Below are positions 48,408 through 60,310 of a DNA stretch of 64,000 nt, one piece after another. Position numbers and translations under genes: made by a program. A model generated the notes under the pieces. The model had not been told where the DNA came from, ran no database searches, and was given only the letters and a program-made list of their open reading frames with translations. Position 1 is the first letter of the stretch, and each line of letters starts with the position of its first letter. This stretch comes from Platynereis dumerilii (taxonomy: Eukaryota > Annelida > Polychaeta > Phyllodocida > Nereididae): NCBI GenBank assembly GCA_026936325.1, contig JAPTHN010000012.1, forward strand, positions 23,687,865-23,751,864. The letters run 5' to 3'.

Positions 48408-48540
48408 CTCCGACCCTGACAAGGTCCTCCATTTTGCCCACTCATAATGCTAATACAGGAAAATGCAGAAACGCCCTCGCCCGTTAACACTATGCCTACG
48501 ATTGTCACCAGGCGGCTACTGAGCAAAGCGAGTATATATG
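48408..48540 (-). promoter_or_regulatory. Possible TATA promoter and first exon
   Basis: On the minus strand, CATATATACT (48531-48540) lies about 30 bases before a plausible start point. About 95 bases downstream of it is an ATG at 48445 (MSGQNGG..), and 13 bases further an ATG at 48432 in a better context (AAAATGGAGG). The second reads MEDLVRVGG and meets a fair donor (GGAG/GTCAGT) after eight codons and one base. The segment is richer in GC and CpG than its surroundings. The phase does not fit hyccin's next known exon, so it is not simply that gene's first exon. Opposite it, a plus-strand 64-codon ORF (48142-48333) with a good ATG context is the main alternative. Confidence 0.28.
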
Positions 48541-48952
48541 CGAAATAATCAAGACTTCCACTTGAACAATGAGACTACTGCAGAGTCTCCTTTAAATTTA
48601 CCAATAAATGTAAAACTGGTGGATCGATTTTCTGGTATACCGCAAAATACCGGTTTACACCCTTATTGCGATAACCAGTTCCTGCTCACTAACATATCGA
48701 TTTAATTGTTTAATCCAAGAATTGATTTCTGCCAAGTAGCCAACCAATTTAAGCCTTAAATTTGTGTGTTATTGTCACTTTAGGACAGTTTTTATTTACG
48801 AGAATCTCGTCAGCGCTAAACCGCGATGTTAGCAGATTCATTTGTGGTAAAATGGATAAAGATATCGTAATGATTATTGTGCATCATTACAAATATATTA
48901 AAACATCAAACGATGCCAGTGCTCACTAAATTGTGTACCATAAAAATATGTA

Positions 48953-50299
48953 GGGGAGAGCGGGGCATGATGGGCACCTTAACTTTGAAGGTTCACCATG
49001 TCATTACTATGCCAACAAAAATTACTATTTGTTTCTGACTGGTTTTGCATTAGGTTCCACTTTAGGCATAGAAAATCTTGTTTCGCTCAATGAGACAGTG
49101 TTTGAGTTATAAGCACTTTTAATTTTTTGGCAGGTGCCCATCATGCCCCGCAAGGGTGGGGCATGATGGGCACCTTGTTGGGGCATGATGGGCAGCTTCA
49201 AATTTTGGTCAATACTTACGGCATTATGGTTGTAAAACTGAAATAATTCAAATATTCTTAATAAAAAAACTTGCATTACATGATAAATGGTAGGCTAGTT
49301 ATTGAACCAACTCAGCAAATCATAATCACTTTTTCATCTAAAAAAGGCAGGTAACAATCCAAAAACGTAAATTTAACATCAAAAAAGCACCCAGAGAATC
49401 TACCCCAGACGAATCTCTCAGGAACTCTGCATTATGACAGATTTGCGCCACGCGCGGCTCAGCCAATCAGCGGGCAGCATTTCTCTCCACTTCGAAAGTT
49501 TACCGGCAATTTGCGAAGCAACCATTAACTTCTCAGAGACGTGCGACCTACCATTGTAAAGGTCTCAGAGAGATCTATCTACCAATATAAGAATGGTACC
49601 TGTAACCCTAACGGAAGTGTGCGAAATAGTGAAATCAGCCTCATTTGCATAACTTGTGTGAAGCCATGTCCATTGGTCAGCTTTGTGGGCGTGTCTGACT
49701 GAATCACTGAAGGCTTTGCTGAAGTGCATAAAAGGTGATTTGGCTCACAAATTATGTTATTAATTCTATATCTGATGTAGTAAATAAGATAATACCAACA
49801 GGTATTGAAATAGGCAGTATTGTCCATTCTCGCCAATCTTCAACTATTATATTGCTAGAAATAAATATGCTTTGTTCAAATGGGGCATGATGGGCCTGGG
49901 CCCATCATGCCCCAATCAAGAGACCCATCATGCCCCAAACTTCATTTTTCATAAATGCCCTTAGACACCAGTTTCCAAGAATAAAGTCAAATCAAAGAGT
50001 TTTCATGCAAAATGTTGAGATGTCTCTTTGTGGAAGTAAACAAGACGCCTGTTAAAATATCACTTACGCATAATCACAACGCACTTGGAAAATCAGGAAA
50101 AAAAGTTGTTAGGGCTTCAAAATCCTAGAAAGGGCAATATCTGCTAAAGTATTGGTTTCTGAACCATGCCATTTTTTCTCCAATAAAGGTTAGCAAAAGG
50201 TATTCTAAACAACAAACATCAACTTCCTCCAGTGTTAAACTTTGGAGTTAAAGCCCAAACCCATCATGCCCCAGGGGCCCATCATGCCCCGCTCTCCCC
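48953..50299. mobile_element. TA-flanked DNA transposon, 1.35 kb, non-coding
   Basis: Inverted ends GGGGAGAGCGGGGCATGATG are bounded by TA on both sides. The motif GGGGCATGATGGGC or its inverse recurs near the left end (49138-49197), in the right part (49880-49940) and at the right terminus (50262-50290), at least eight times in all. I find no transposase frame. The plan of TA target, short ends and repeated terminal motif matches the 2.7-kb element at 28.9 kb, although the sequences differ. Confidence 0.85.
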
Positions 50300-50330
50300 T
50301 AAACAAAGAGCAGTCTTCCTTTCGTATTTG

Positions 50331-50536
50331 GTGGATGGATGGATGATTGGGGTTTTATGCCCTGTATTTAAGCACTTGGCAGGCTAATTAGGTCAGAAGG
50401 AGGACACAGCAATGAGGCAAAGGATGATTGAAACAGCCATCCAACATAGACCCAGGGTATCCGGAAAGAGCTGGATTTGAACCCTGGACCAAGCGATTGG
50501 CAACGTAGCAAGATACCACATAACAAACCCTCCCCC
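50331..50536 (-). mobile_element. tRNA-derived SINE copy
   Basis: Same family. The minus-strand B box GGTTCAAATCC lies near 50480, and the tail is (ATCC)n at 50331-50345. It starts 31 bp after the right end of the 1.35-kb TA-flanked element. Confidence 0.87.
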
Positions 50537-51125
50537 TTCGCATGAGGTGGATATTTCGTATCATGTGGACAGAGCTTAATGAAACAAACTGTCTGAAATG
50601 GTTAAATTAGTTGCCTAGTTTATCACACATCAAATCTAATTTACTCAACTGAGTTGTGAAAAACTGGGACGTAAAGCCTTCTTATCCTCACGGCTCACCC
50701 ACGCGCACTGAATCCAAACACGTGTCTTAATAATGAGACATATTTTTTCTTGATAATCTTTCATTGATCATTTGATACTTAGCCAATTTTATCCTCTTAT
50801 CAAAAAAGTATTGATAAATTCATTTTGAAGTTGAAGCCAAGTAAACTTACCAGGCCAGATATTGGCTTTTTCTTTCATATTAAATATAAAAAAAAGATTG
50901 AAGTTCCTTTAATAAGTTGCCAAGGAATTAAAATAGTTCAAGACATCCGAGAAATTTTGAGACAATTTTTCTTTATGTGTTGACAGTTGCTCTAATTTTA
51001 AATAATTATTTATTATTCGCTTATAAACAACTTACTTTCAAAATCACCTTTGCAATAAAGACAAGTCAGGATTTTCCACTGCTATAAATTTACGAAATTC
51101 TTAATAAATCCCCAGTACAACTGAC

Positions 51126-51264
51126 ACCCCAGGTGTTGTGGTACAGGAAATCCGAGTTCTGCGGGATGTCAACTAGAGTCTTACGCAGGACTGCATTTTT
51201 CCCCCCGCCGATCATCTTAGCCAGTCCCGCATTCGGTCCCACAGCCTCAATTCTATGTGTTGCT
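51126..51264 (-). CDS. Possible exon, unidentified
   Basis: A locally GC-richer stretch is open on the minus strand from a GCACGCAG acceptor to a GGGGT/GTCAGT donor region. The peptide includes THRIEAVGPNAGLAKMIGGG, followed by KNAVLRKTLVDIPQNSDFLY. The composition is that of a folded protein rather than of repeat DNA. The plus strand is open too, so the direction is uncertain. I could not match it to a known family. Confidence 0.28.
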
Positions 51265-52602
51265 CTGCGTGCAGTCAACAGTAGGCAGAGAACCACATTT
51301 TTTTAAAAAAAGTAGCAATAAAACCCTGACAAAAGCACAGGTCAGTCACTGTAACAGTTGTAATCTGGCGTCTGCTACCATTCCTGTACTAACAACGCCG
51401 TACCCAGGCCAGAAAATGTGGTTCGCAGCAAAATACTAGATAGTGTCTTCATTGCTTCATTATATCAAGTGTTCATCATATTTTGAAACATGCGGATAGT
51501 GTGTTTGTGTTTTACGCCTCTGCCGCACCTTAGAAACATGCGGATAGCCTGAGAGTGACAAATTATCAGAACCATGGGTTGCGACCAGGCCTGAGACCCA
51601 GTCAGTGATAAAGAATAATATTTTGGCTAAATACAGTAACATCAAACAGATTTTTTGTTTAAAAGACAACATTTATTAACAATTTTCTCTTGTGTTGTCA
51701 TGAGCACTTGGAACCATATAGCAGGGTAATGACCTCTTTTAAGTACTGGTCAAGTTGAGGTCAGTAGGCCTAACTGAGCTATAAGACCAGGTGACGGTCT
51801 TCGTTCTTTCAGGAGATAAGCATATAGCATCAAAGACCACAATAGATTTTGTTCTGCAAAGCATTAATCGACTGCCTTGAATAGACCTGAGATTTGAGAT
51901 TATGAAAGTTCCGCAGCACACATTGGCCAGGTGTGACATGCCACAAGATCAATAAGCCAAGCCTCAAAAATCCATGCCACACAGAAGATGAAAGGGACTT
52001 CTACCCCCTCCAAATACCACCCCCTCCAAATACCCCCAGATGGGTAACTACCTGATCAATAGGGAAAATGCCTTCATCACTTCCCAATGAAGTAAGGTGG
52101 TGTTGAACAAGTAGCTGTAAACTACACTCACTTTATTTGTGATTTCAATAGATTAATATTCGACCTTTTCGCAGGCGAACTCGGCACAAGAAGGGGCATA
52201 TAAAACCTGTGCAGTAATAGTCTCAACATGAACAGTCCAAAGCAAGAAACTAGGTCAAATGGACCCAGCGTCTCATGAATAACTCAATTTCGTATTTAAA
52301 TAAACATATATTCACTTTTTAAAAAGCGTTTGAAAACTTTGATAATTTCTAATAATACCTTCCGACCATATCATTTTGGTAGACCAATTCATTATTAACT
52401 ATAAAAGTTACCATTTTAATTCTAAAACAGGCCAACAAGCTACAAATCGTCAAACAAAATTATAGAAACACAATCTTCATTAAGTATCAACTTATTAAAG
52501 ATTATGTAATAGTGAGCAATTAGTCCACATGCCAATCACGTGATTGATTTTTACGTAATATATACAATCTAACACGGACCAAAATTTGACAGCTTTCAGT
52601 GT

Positions 52603-52611
52603 TATCTATCG

Positions 52612-52652
<41 letters not shown>
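52603..52652 (+). repeat. (TATC)n microsatellite
   Basis: About 12 units, abutting the 20-bp minisatellite. Confidence 0.95.
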
Positions 52653-54055
52653 CCACAAGAGAAAAAATCTTGACACTAGAGAAAAGAACAACCATGGCAT
52701 TAAAGAAAAAATCATGGTATAAGAGAAACAGTCTTTGCATAAGCAGTGGCGTCCCTATGGGGGGGCACGGGGGGGGGCACGTGCCCCCCATATTGGACCT
52801 GTGCCCCCCCAGGTGCCCCCCATATGAACTTTCCAACTCTGGTTAAAATATGCAGTTAGTATGGAGGGTGCCCCCCAGAGGATCGCGTGCCCCCCCAGGT
52901 GCCCCCCCGCTCGAGAACCCCCAGTTACGCCACTGTGCATAAGAGAAACAATTTTTGCATAAGAGGATCAATCTTGGCACAAGCGAAACAATCTTGGCAT
53001 TAGAAAACAATCTTGGCATTAGACAAACAATCATGGCTCAAGAGAAACAATCTTTGCATAAGAAGATCAATCTTGGCACAAGCGAAACAATCTTGGCATT
53101 AGAAAACAATCTTGGCATTAGACAAGCAATCATGGCTCAAGAGAAACAATCTTGGCATAAGAGAAACAATTTTGGCATTAGAGAAACAATCTTGGCATAA
53201 GAGAAAAAATCTTGACACAAGAGAAACAATCTTGGCATTAGAGAAACAATCATAGCTCAAGAGAAACAATCTTGGCATAAAAGAAACAATATTGGCATTA
53301 GAGAAACAATTTTGGCATCAGAGAAACAAGCATGGCATTAGAGAAACAATCATGGTATTAGAGAAACAATCTTGGCATTAGAGAAATGTTTTAGCATAAG
53401 AAAAACAATTTTGGCACAAGAGAAACAATTTTGGCATAAGAGAAACAATTTTGGCATTAGAGAAACAATCTTGGCATAAGAGAAAAAATCTTGACACAAG
53501 AGAAACAATCTTTGCATTAGAGAAACAATCATAGATCAAGAGAAACAATCTTGGCATAAGAGAAACATTCTTGGCATTAGAGAAACAATCTTGGCATTAG
53601 AGAAACAAGCATGGCATTAGAGAAACAATCATGGTATTAGAGAAACAATCTTGGCATTAGAGAAATGTTTTAGCATAAGAAAAACAATTTTGGCACAAGA
53701 GAAAAAATATTGGCATAAGGGAAACAATCATGGAATTAGAGAAATACTAGTGGCATTAGAGAAACAATCTTGGCATAAGAAAAAAACAATCTTTGCATTA
53801 GAGAAACAATATTAGCATTAGAGAAACAATCTTGGCATAAGAAAAACAATATTGGCATTAGAGAAACAATCTTGGCATAAGAGAAACTATCTCAATGCCA
53901 GACCAACAATCTCGGCATAAGAGAACCAGTCATGGCAGTAGAGAAACAATATTGGCATTAGAGAATAAATTGTGGCATTAGAGAAAAAATCTCGACACAA
54001 GAAAAAACTTGGAATTATAGAAACAATCTTGGCATTAAAGAGACAATCTCTTCAA
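52653..54055 (+). repeat. 20-bp minisatellite, interrupted by a hAT MITE
   Basis: Units follow AGAGAAACAATCTTGGCATT, alternating with forms ending GCATAA, about 60 copies in all. The strand is purine-rich and strongly asymmetric. Longer blocks are duplicated inside the array: a run near 53205-53400 returns near 53480-53690. A (TATC)n tract abuts the left end. Confidence 0.93.
52744..52935 (+). mobile_element. hAT-type MITE, 192 bp
   Basis: The left end is CAGTGGCGTCCCTATGGGG and the right end, reversed, is CAGTGGCGTAACTGGGGG. Both ends are flanked by a perfect 8-bp target duplication TGCATAAG (52736-52743 and 52936-52943). An 8-bp duplication with CAGTGGCG ends is diagnostic for hAT. The inside is mostly G or C runs with no coding capacity. 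Its target is a unit of the 20-bp minisatellite. Confidence 0.93.
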
Positions 54056-54297
54056 GAGTGAGCAGAACCTTAAATTGACTATAAGAATGGACATTGTGAA
54101 ATGGAAGTGAGAATGGACAAAATAGGAACAGACCAGTGTGGCAGTGTGCTAATGACAGGTCATTAATAAACTAAGCAATGCCATATCTATGAAAAACGAC
54201 CATCTGCAGCAGTGGCAATGACAGCCTAAGCCAGAATAGACAGCATTTCACATAATGTTACATCTCATCATTCTCATGTAATTATGTTTACTAATTG

Positions 54298-54446
54298 ATG
54301 GCCCACATCCGGGTCTTTCAGGGAGCTCCCCGGAAGTGAGAAGGGAATTCCGGAAGTAGTACAGCCCCCTCTGTGGCTGGCTAAAGGACAAGGGCCCATC
54401 CCTCCCTCCTCGGAGCCCAGGGAAAACAATAAACTACTACTACTAC
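54298..54446 (+). mobile_element. Retroposon 3' end with (CTA)n tail
   Basis: A GC-richer stretch ending CTCGGAGCCCAGGGAAAACA, then AATAAA and five ACT units. A poly-trinucleotide tail after a conserved end is typical of a 5'-truncated LINE or a SINE that depends on one. A related end occurs inverted near 35.96 kb. Confidence 0.6.
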
Positions 54447-54608
54447 TAGAACTAATCAATTATGACAGGACAGAAGAAACATTATCATGACATTGTACTG
54501 CAGTAGCTGTCATGCGGTGGCCTACATGAGTAGTACATGCCTTTAATTAACGTATCAATTCAGAAACATGCATAAAGTGTAATTGATCACAGACATTCAG
54601 CCCATCAT

Positions 54609-54674
<66 letters not shown>
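54609..54674 (+). repeat. (GATA)n microsatellite
   Basis: About 16 perfect units. Confidence 0.97.
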
Positions 54675-55267
54675 ACCAAGCAATAATTATTGTCAGTCAA
54701 GCAAGCTACCTCTGAGCGAACCCTCCCCCTAGAAAGAAACATATATTTTACAAGATAGATATAAAGCTAGACAGATGGTTTCTTGTTCAACTGATAACCA
54801 CCGGTTTCAATGTCTTGAATCTGTGAGAGCCTGCTGCGGCATACATACACAGATCAAAGGAAAGCGCACAGGTATACTTCAAGTGCTGTCTCTAATTGGA
54901 TTTTGAACTTGAAAGTGTCCGCTCCAGTGTGCAGGGCAAAGTGGCAATCCATCAGCCCCAAACAAGCCCCTGCCTAACTCACTTTGAGACATTTTTACCT
55001 ATTTTCAGACATTACTCCTCCATAGGGCGTAGGAGCATATGACCTAGGGGGAGCCACATGCACTTCCGGTTGGTGCAACTATTCATGTCACGTGACCAGA
55101 CCTTCTTGGATGCATCCTGGGTAATAGTGAGCAAACACAATAAATTTGTGAGAAATGACGAAGAATAGAGACAAACCTTGGTAAAGCATTCCGCAAAGAT
55201 GATACAAGATACACAGAAACAATATTTGATATGGTGCCCAAAGGATGCAAAGACAATTTAAGAAAAC

Positions 55268-55456
55268 AAGATAGAAAGATAGATAGTGAGGTAGAAGATA
55301 GATAATTATGTACATAAATAGATAGACAGACAGATTGATAGGTGGATAGGTAGATTGATAGACAGATAGCTAGCTAGCTAGCTAGCTAGCTAGATAGATA
55401 GATAGATAGATAGATGGATAGATAGATAGATAGACAAAGAGCTAGACTTATAGGTG

Positions 55457-55502
<46 letters not shown>

Positions 55503-55508
55503 AAGATA
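55268..55508 (+). repeat. Compound GATA/TAGC microsatellite
   Basis: Imperfect GATA and GGTA units at the left, seven TAGC units at 55367-55394, then perfect GATA runs split by a short interruption. TAGC is self-complementary, so this part can fold. Confidence 0.93.
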
Positions 55509-55799
55509 AATATTAGATATGTTGGTCTGTATTCTCATTGCAATCCATGCGGCTATTTATCCCTGCAACACCACCCCCCATGAAGTGCATCTGTTCACGT
55601 TGTAGAACAGCAGGGCATACATGCCATTTTTGAACAGGGCTTTGACCAATGTAACTAGCAGTTATGACAAAACCAATTTTCCATGTTTCAACACAACTGG
55701 ATCAGATCCAAAAGTTCTGGGAATGTTGACCCAAATTACGACATCTATATCATGAAGGAACTTCCACTAGAAAATTAATTGTCTATTCTTCCTTAGGCA

Positions 55800-56025
55800 T
55801 TTGTTAATGTTGCAGAATGCAGCGCACACATACACATGTTTGCACAATCCCGCCCAGTCCCTGGATATGTGCGGAATATTGTGTTATATTTGGCCAGAAA
55901 ATAATCTCGTTTTATGGGCGTGTATTATATAGAGTCATATGGTGTGCAGAATTTTGTAATGAGAATAGTTGAGAGAGTTCACCTTGTTACTATGTAGACG
56001 GTTTTACCTGTTTGTGGGTTGTGAC
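55800..56025 (+). repeat. Repeat pair K, left copy
   Basis: About 220 bp matching 59.84-60.07 kb in inverse orientation: TGCAGCGCACACATACACAT, CCCGCCCAGTCCCTGGATAT, GGGCGTGTATTATAT. It is non-coding. Confidence 0.8.
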
Positions 56026-56246
56026 AAAAAGACAATTTATATCATAAACGAATTTCTATATATCTATGAGTAAAAATGACTGGACAAGCTGAAACAGACA
56101 ATTTATAGATGGTCTCAAAGAAATAAAAGAGAGACGAATTTGACGTTTGAAGGATTTTAGCAACATAAAAAATAATCTTATCGATACCACATCAGATTAT
56201 ATGCAGTGCACAGTAACTGCACACCTATATCTTCTCTATTTTTGGC

Positions 56247-56722
56247 TGGATGGATGATTGAGGCTTTACGTCTCGTATTTATACACTTGGTAGGCTAATT
56301 GGAACAGGAGAAGGAAACAGCAAGGAGGCCAAGGATGATTGAAACAGCCGTCGAACATACATGTAGGTAGGCCTATACGAGGGGCGTTCAGAAAGTTCGA
56401 GGCTTTTTTTCATATGGACACTTTTTTTCAATCTAGTACTATGAATTTTTCACAGGATAAAATTCAGCATAATAATTATTTGGAATGGATTTGCAAAATT
56501 TTGGACAATTTGGACATTTTTAAGTCATTCTGTGGTTGCCATGGAAACTGAAAGTTCAGCTTCTTGAAAAATTCATAGTTCTAGATTGAAAATACGTATC
56601 CATATGAAAAAAAGGCTCGAACTTTCTGAACGCCCCTCGTAGGTGACCCGGCAAGAGCTGGATTCGAACCCTGGACCCAGTGATTGGCAGCCTAGCACTC
56701 TGCCACTAGACCAACCTCCCCC
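56247..56722 (-). mobile_element. tRNA-derived SINE, interrupted
   Basis: Read on the minus strand, the right end is a tRNA-like head with an A-box-like TGGTCTAGTGGC and a perfect B box (GGTTCGAATCC). A body with CTAATTAGCC-like sequence follows, then a tail of (ATCC)n. The mariner-type MITE lies inside. Without it the SINE is about 210 bp. Confidence 0.88.
56378..56639. mobile_element. Mariner-type MITE, 262 bp, inside a SINE
   Basis: Inverted ends of about 40 bp start CGAGGGGCGTTCAGAAAGTT and are flanked by TA. The GAGGGGC(G/A)TTC end is characteristic of mariner-type elements. The interior is AT-rich and non-coding. It splits a SINE copy into 56247-56377 and 56640-56722. Confidence 0.93.
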
Positions 56723-56933
56723 CCTCTCTTTTTGGCAGGGAGTGTACTGGTTGCACTTAACTAATAAGTGGTTTCCCCTGCAATACGTTGGCCTTAAAAG
56801 CCGTTCATTATGAACCCTGTGTTTGTTGTGCACTGCTGAGGAAAGCCAGGCTCCAACAGGTTTTTCTTATTTCTGGACATTGAGCTGCATCAAGCCAGCA
56901 TTGGGTGAATAGCACTGAGTGAATAACTAACTT

Positions 56934-57088
56934 AAAAATATAGTTAATTAATCCATACCTACATAAAAATATAGTTAATTAATCCATACCTACATACAAA
57001 TATAGTTAATTAATCCATACCTACATAAAAATATAGTTAATTAATCCTTACCTACATAAAAATATAGTTAATTAATCCATACCTACAG
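56934..57088 (+). repeat. 31-bp tandem repeat, 5 units
   Basis: Units run AAAAATATAGTTAATTAATC then CATACCTACAT. They are nearly identical, which suggests recent expansion. Confidence 0.92.
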
Positions 57089-57089
57089 A

Positions 57090-59040
57090 GTTATAACTTA
57101 AAAATAGTGACTTCCTGAGCAATTTGTGTTTCTAAGATATTTTGAGAAGTGTCATCTTCTTTTAAAATGTCTTATGAACAATGTAGAGAAGGACCAAAAG
57201 GAGTCGAATAAACTAGCTTCGAAGGTTAACCAAATGTGTTAAAATTATATTATACATCCATCTGATTGTCTATCAAGCTGCTCGGTATCCGGCTACCTAT
57301 CTTTGACTGTCCCTCATTTTGTGAAATTTTTATCTACAGACAACAGAACAAACTTAGAGGATAATGAATCCTGAACTGCCAAATTGTGTATTTGGTATTA
57401 TTAGAACTCGTATTATTAGAACTTATTACAGATTTTCAGTCCACTGGAAAAATTAATTTTGTTATTTTCAATTTGCAAACTGGCTTTGCCACGTCATTGA
57501 CAGTTTTTTGTTGGTCTCCTAATCTTCTTATTTTGTGAAATACCTTAAGTCATTTAATTAGTTTGTTTATGTCACCAACGTCGCCAGATATGATAAGCAC
57601 TGAATCAGCAGATTAACCATAACTGACACAAACAAAACATTTTTTAAGCCCGTGACATCACACAACCAAGTTCAAAATAATTTTGCAACTGTTTGGACCG
57701 CTGATCTGCAAACAGCTATAATTCTAAAAGGGGGAGAACTTGGGAACCCGAGTTAATTGAAACAGATCCTGGAGCCCTGCTATATCGCTTTATAAGTCAG
57801 TTTTTAATACTCATATTTATGTTTGTGTATTACTTCGGTGGCCAAGTCAAAGGCTATTTTAATTAGGCCAACAACAGATGATTATCTTAATTTCAAAGTT
57901 TTTCAGCGACTTTTAGGTAAATGTAAAATGTAATACACACATGTCTATCAGCAAACCACCCCCCCCCTCCACAAAAAAAAAAAGAAAGAAGAGGGAAGGC
58001 CATGCAAATTGCACCGGCTGAACATTTACGACGGTTCATGTGAAAAGGTATTTTCGTGCTGGCTTCAATTATCCGCCTGTTCCATTCTGCACTGATTGCT
58101 TGACCTCACATTTTTGTGTGATAGGAAAAGAATCACAGGGGAAAAAACAGTGCAAAATTACGAAACGAGCAAAAAATTAAACTAAGGCATGAAAAAGCGG
58201 TGTTCCAGTACAGCACCGCATCTTTCTTTTTCATGCGAAATTTCAATGTTTTTCTCTTCGCTCTCTTTAATGGTGAGAGGCAACACCATTCAGGAACTAT
58301 CAAAATAATTAATTTCTCGCTTTTGAAATTTGATAAAACCAAAATCACATAAATACTTTTTAAATGCAGCCTTTGACCTTGGAATTTTACAGTATATTGC
58401 ATATCAAAAGGCTGATTACAGAAAAATATCTTAAAATTCCTACAGGTAAAACACTTTTTTTAAAACGAAAATGAAAAAGGATGTCTGCCGCTGTTCCATT
58501 TACATAATCTTTAATACCAAAATTCATGATACTTTCCTTTGTTTCTTACTTTCTTGTCTCTTTACCATATGTTCAAGCTCATTATTTCCTCTCGTTAACT
58601 TATTTTTCATGCCTGTTATATTCTTGCTGCTTCTGTTCTTGATTTTTCTCTTTCTTCTATTATTAACTTTTTATTAACTTCTATTTCTACTCTTTCTCGG
58701 CCCTGGATATGACAACCTTGAACAGGACTGCACACCTATTACCTGGAAAACTGTCTCTTTGATACAAAGGTTTAATATTGCCCCCCCCTCTTCCAAGTAA
58801 CCTTGCAGCTTCTGTTTAGCCCCCTCCACCCACCCTATAACTGCTTTGTTCCAGTGCATACCAATTAATTCCTCATTGTCAACTAGTAAATTACTCAGTA
58901 ATGGCCAATAATGACTTATGAGTAATAATGACTTCTATGGCCCTGGAACCTGTTCTGTTGCAGTCATGTAATCTTGTAATTATATTAAAGTCAATGTCTG
59001 AAATGTCAAAATCTGAAATCCAACTTCGATTTAGTTATTA
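57090..59040. other. AT-rich DNA, nothing identified
   Basis: Homopolymer C and A runs lie at 57958-57985. A 61-codon minus frame at 58674-58859 (HWNKAVIGWVEGAKQKLQGY) looks faintly protein-like, but has no splice sites that I trust. Confidence 0.5.
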
Positions 59041-59047
59041 CAAGTAT

Positions 59048-59290
59048 ATGTTTCACTATGGGACAGGGAATATGTGATTTATCACCCGAGGTGTAGTTTA
59101 TCACATGAGGTGTGATGAACACATATTTCTGATCCCATGGTGAATAACCGGCTTACAGCATGAGACAAACATTCAAACAGTCAAACATGAGACGATAAGT
59201 GGACAACAAAGAATATGCCATTTTATTATATGGGAATTATTGCCCTGAAATACTGGCATGTGATTGGCTGACAGAGGTGTCTAATTGTAT
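59048..59290 (-). repeat. Palindromic repeat family A, copy 3, inverted
   Basis: Stem GGGACAGGGAATATGTGATT against GATCCCATGGTGAATAACC with a longer apex, then the shared flank reaching GGCTGACAGAGGTGTC. Confidence 0.75.
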
Positions 59291-59841
59291 ATTGTAATAT
59301 CAGTTAAATACAAGAACTTCCAAATAACTAATAAGTCTACATCATATATGTCCAATTAATCACACATAACAGGTCTAAACACATCGAAATAAGAATGACG
59401 CCTTAAACAAAGATGAAAGGGCAATTAGAGGATCCTCCAATTAGCCACAGTGTAAACCACTTAAAAACAAATTATGAAACTAATTAAGGAGTAATGTGAT
59501 CTGTTATTAAGGGTGGAAGTTTTTAATTACTTGGATAATTATAATTAATACCAGGAAATACATATTTACTCAAATAAATGTCATTCTTCCTTACTGATAA
59601 ATATTGTTTCAGAAAGGAAAAATATCTTTACTCTTGAGTGTTGAGGACAGAGCAATTAATGTTTTGGTGCATACTCTCATTTTTATTTTGAGGTTTTATG
59701 ACATTTTGTGCAAGAAAGGTATTTGGTTTTTTAAATCTTTTATCCAGGGAAGTAGTGATGAAATAATATCTATGTTATCCTCCTATCTAGCTGTCCAGAC
59801 CATGCACATATACAATAATACCTATCTGTCATATCATCATC

Positions 59842-60068
59842 CATGAACAGGTAGAATGTTCAATGGCACAGCACAAGGTGAACAGGCTAAGTTACCTTTT
59901 TTTATCACCAATTCCACACACCAAATGCCATAGTAGAATACACGCCCATAAAACAAGATTACTTTCTGTCCAAATAGAACACACTATTCCGCACATATCC
60001 AGGGACGGGGCGGGACTGAGTAAACATGTGTATGTGTGCGCTGCATCCGCAACATTAACACACGAAAT
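59842..60068 (-). repeat. Repeat pair K, right copy, inverted
   Basis: The inverse of the copy at 55.8 kb, 3.8 kb away. Similarity is highest around CATATCCAGGGACGGGGCGG. Confidence 0.8.
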
Positions 60069-60310
60069 GATAGATAGATATATAGTAAAGGGAAGGCTTT
60101 GGGCATTGTGTTCTCAATTTAAGAAATAGAGTGACACAAATACACACAAGACATAGCTGCAAATAATAGATAAAATTGATAAGATGGATACATAGATAGA
60201 TATAAACTTATTTATTGACATAAAAAAGGTCACATTTGACCAAAAAGTTAGATAGAAGGACAGAGAGATAGACATGACAGATAAAGAAATTCTTCATAGA
60301 TAGATAGATT

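Noticed and set aside
56640-56722. A tRNA gene from the GGTTCGAATCC B box
   Set aside because: No complete cloverleaf; the tRNA-like part is the head of a SINE found in several copies.
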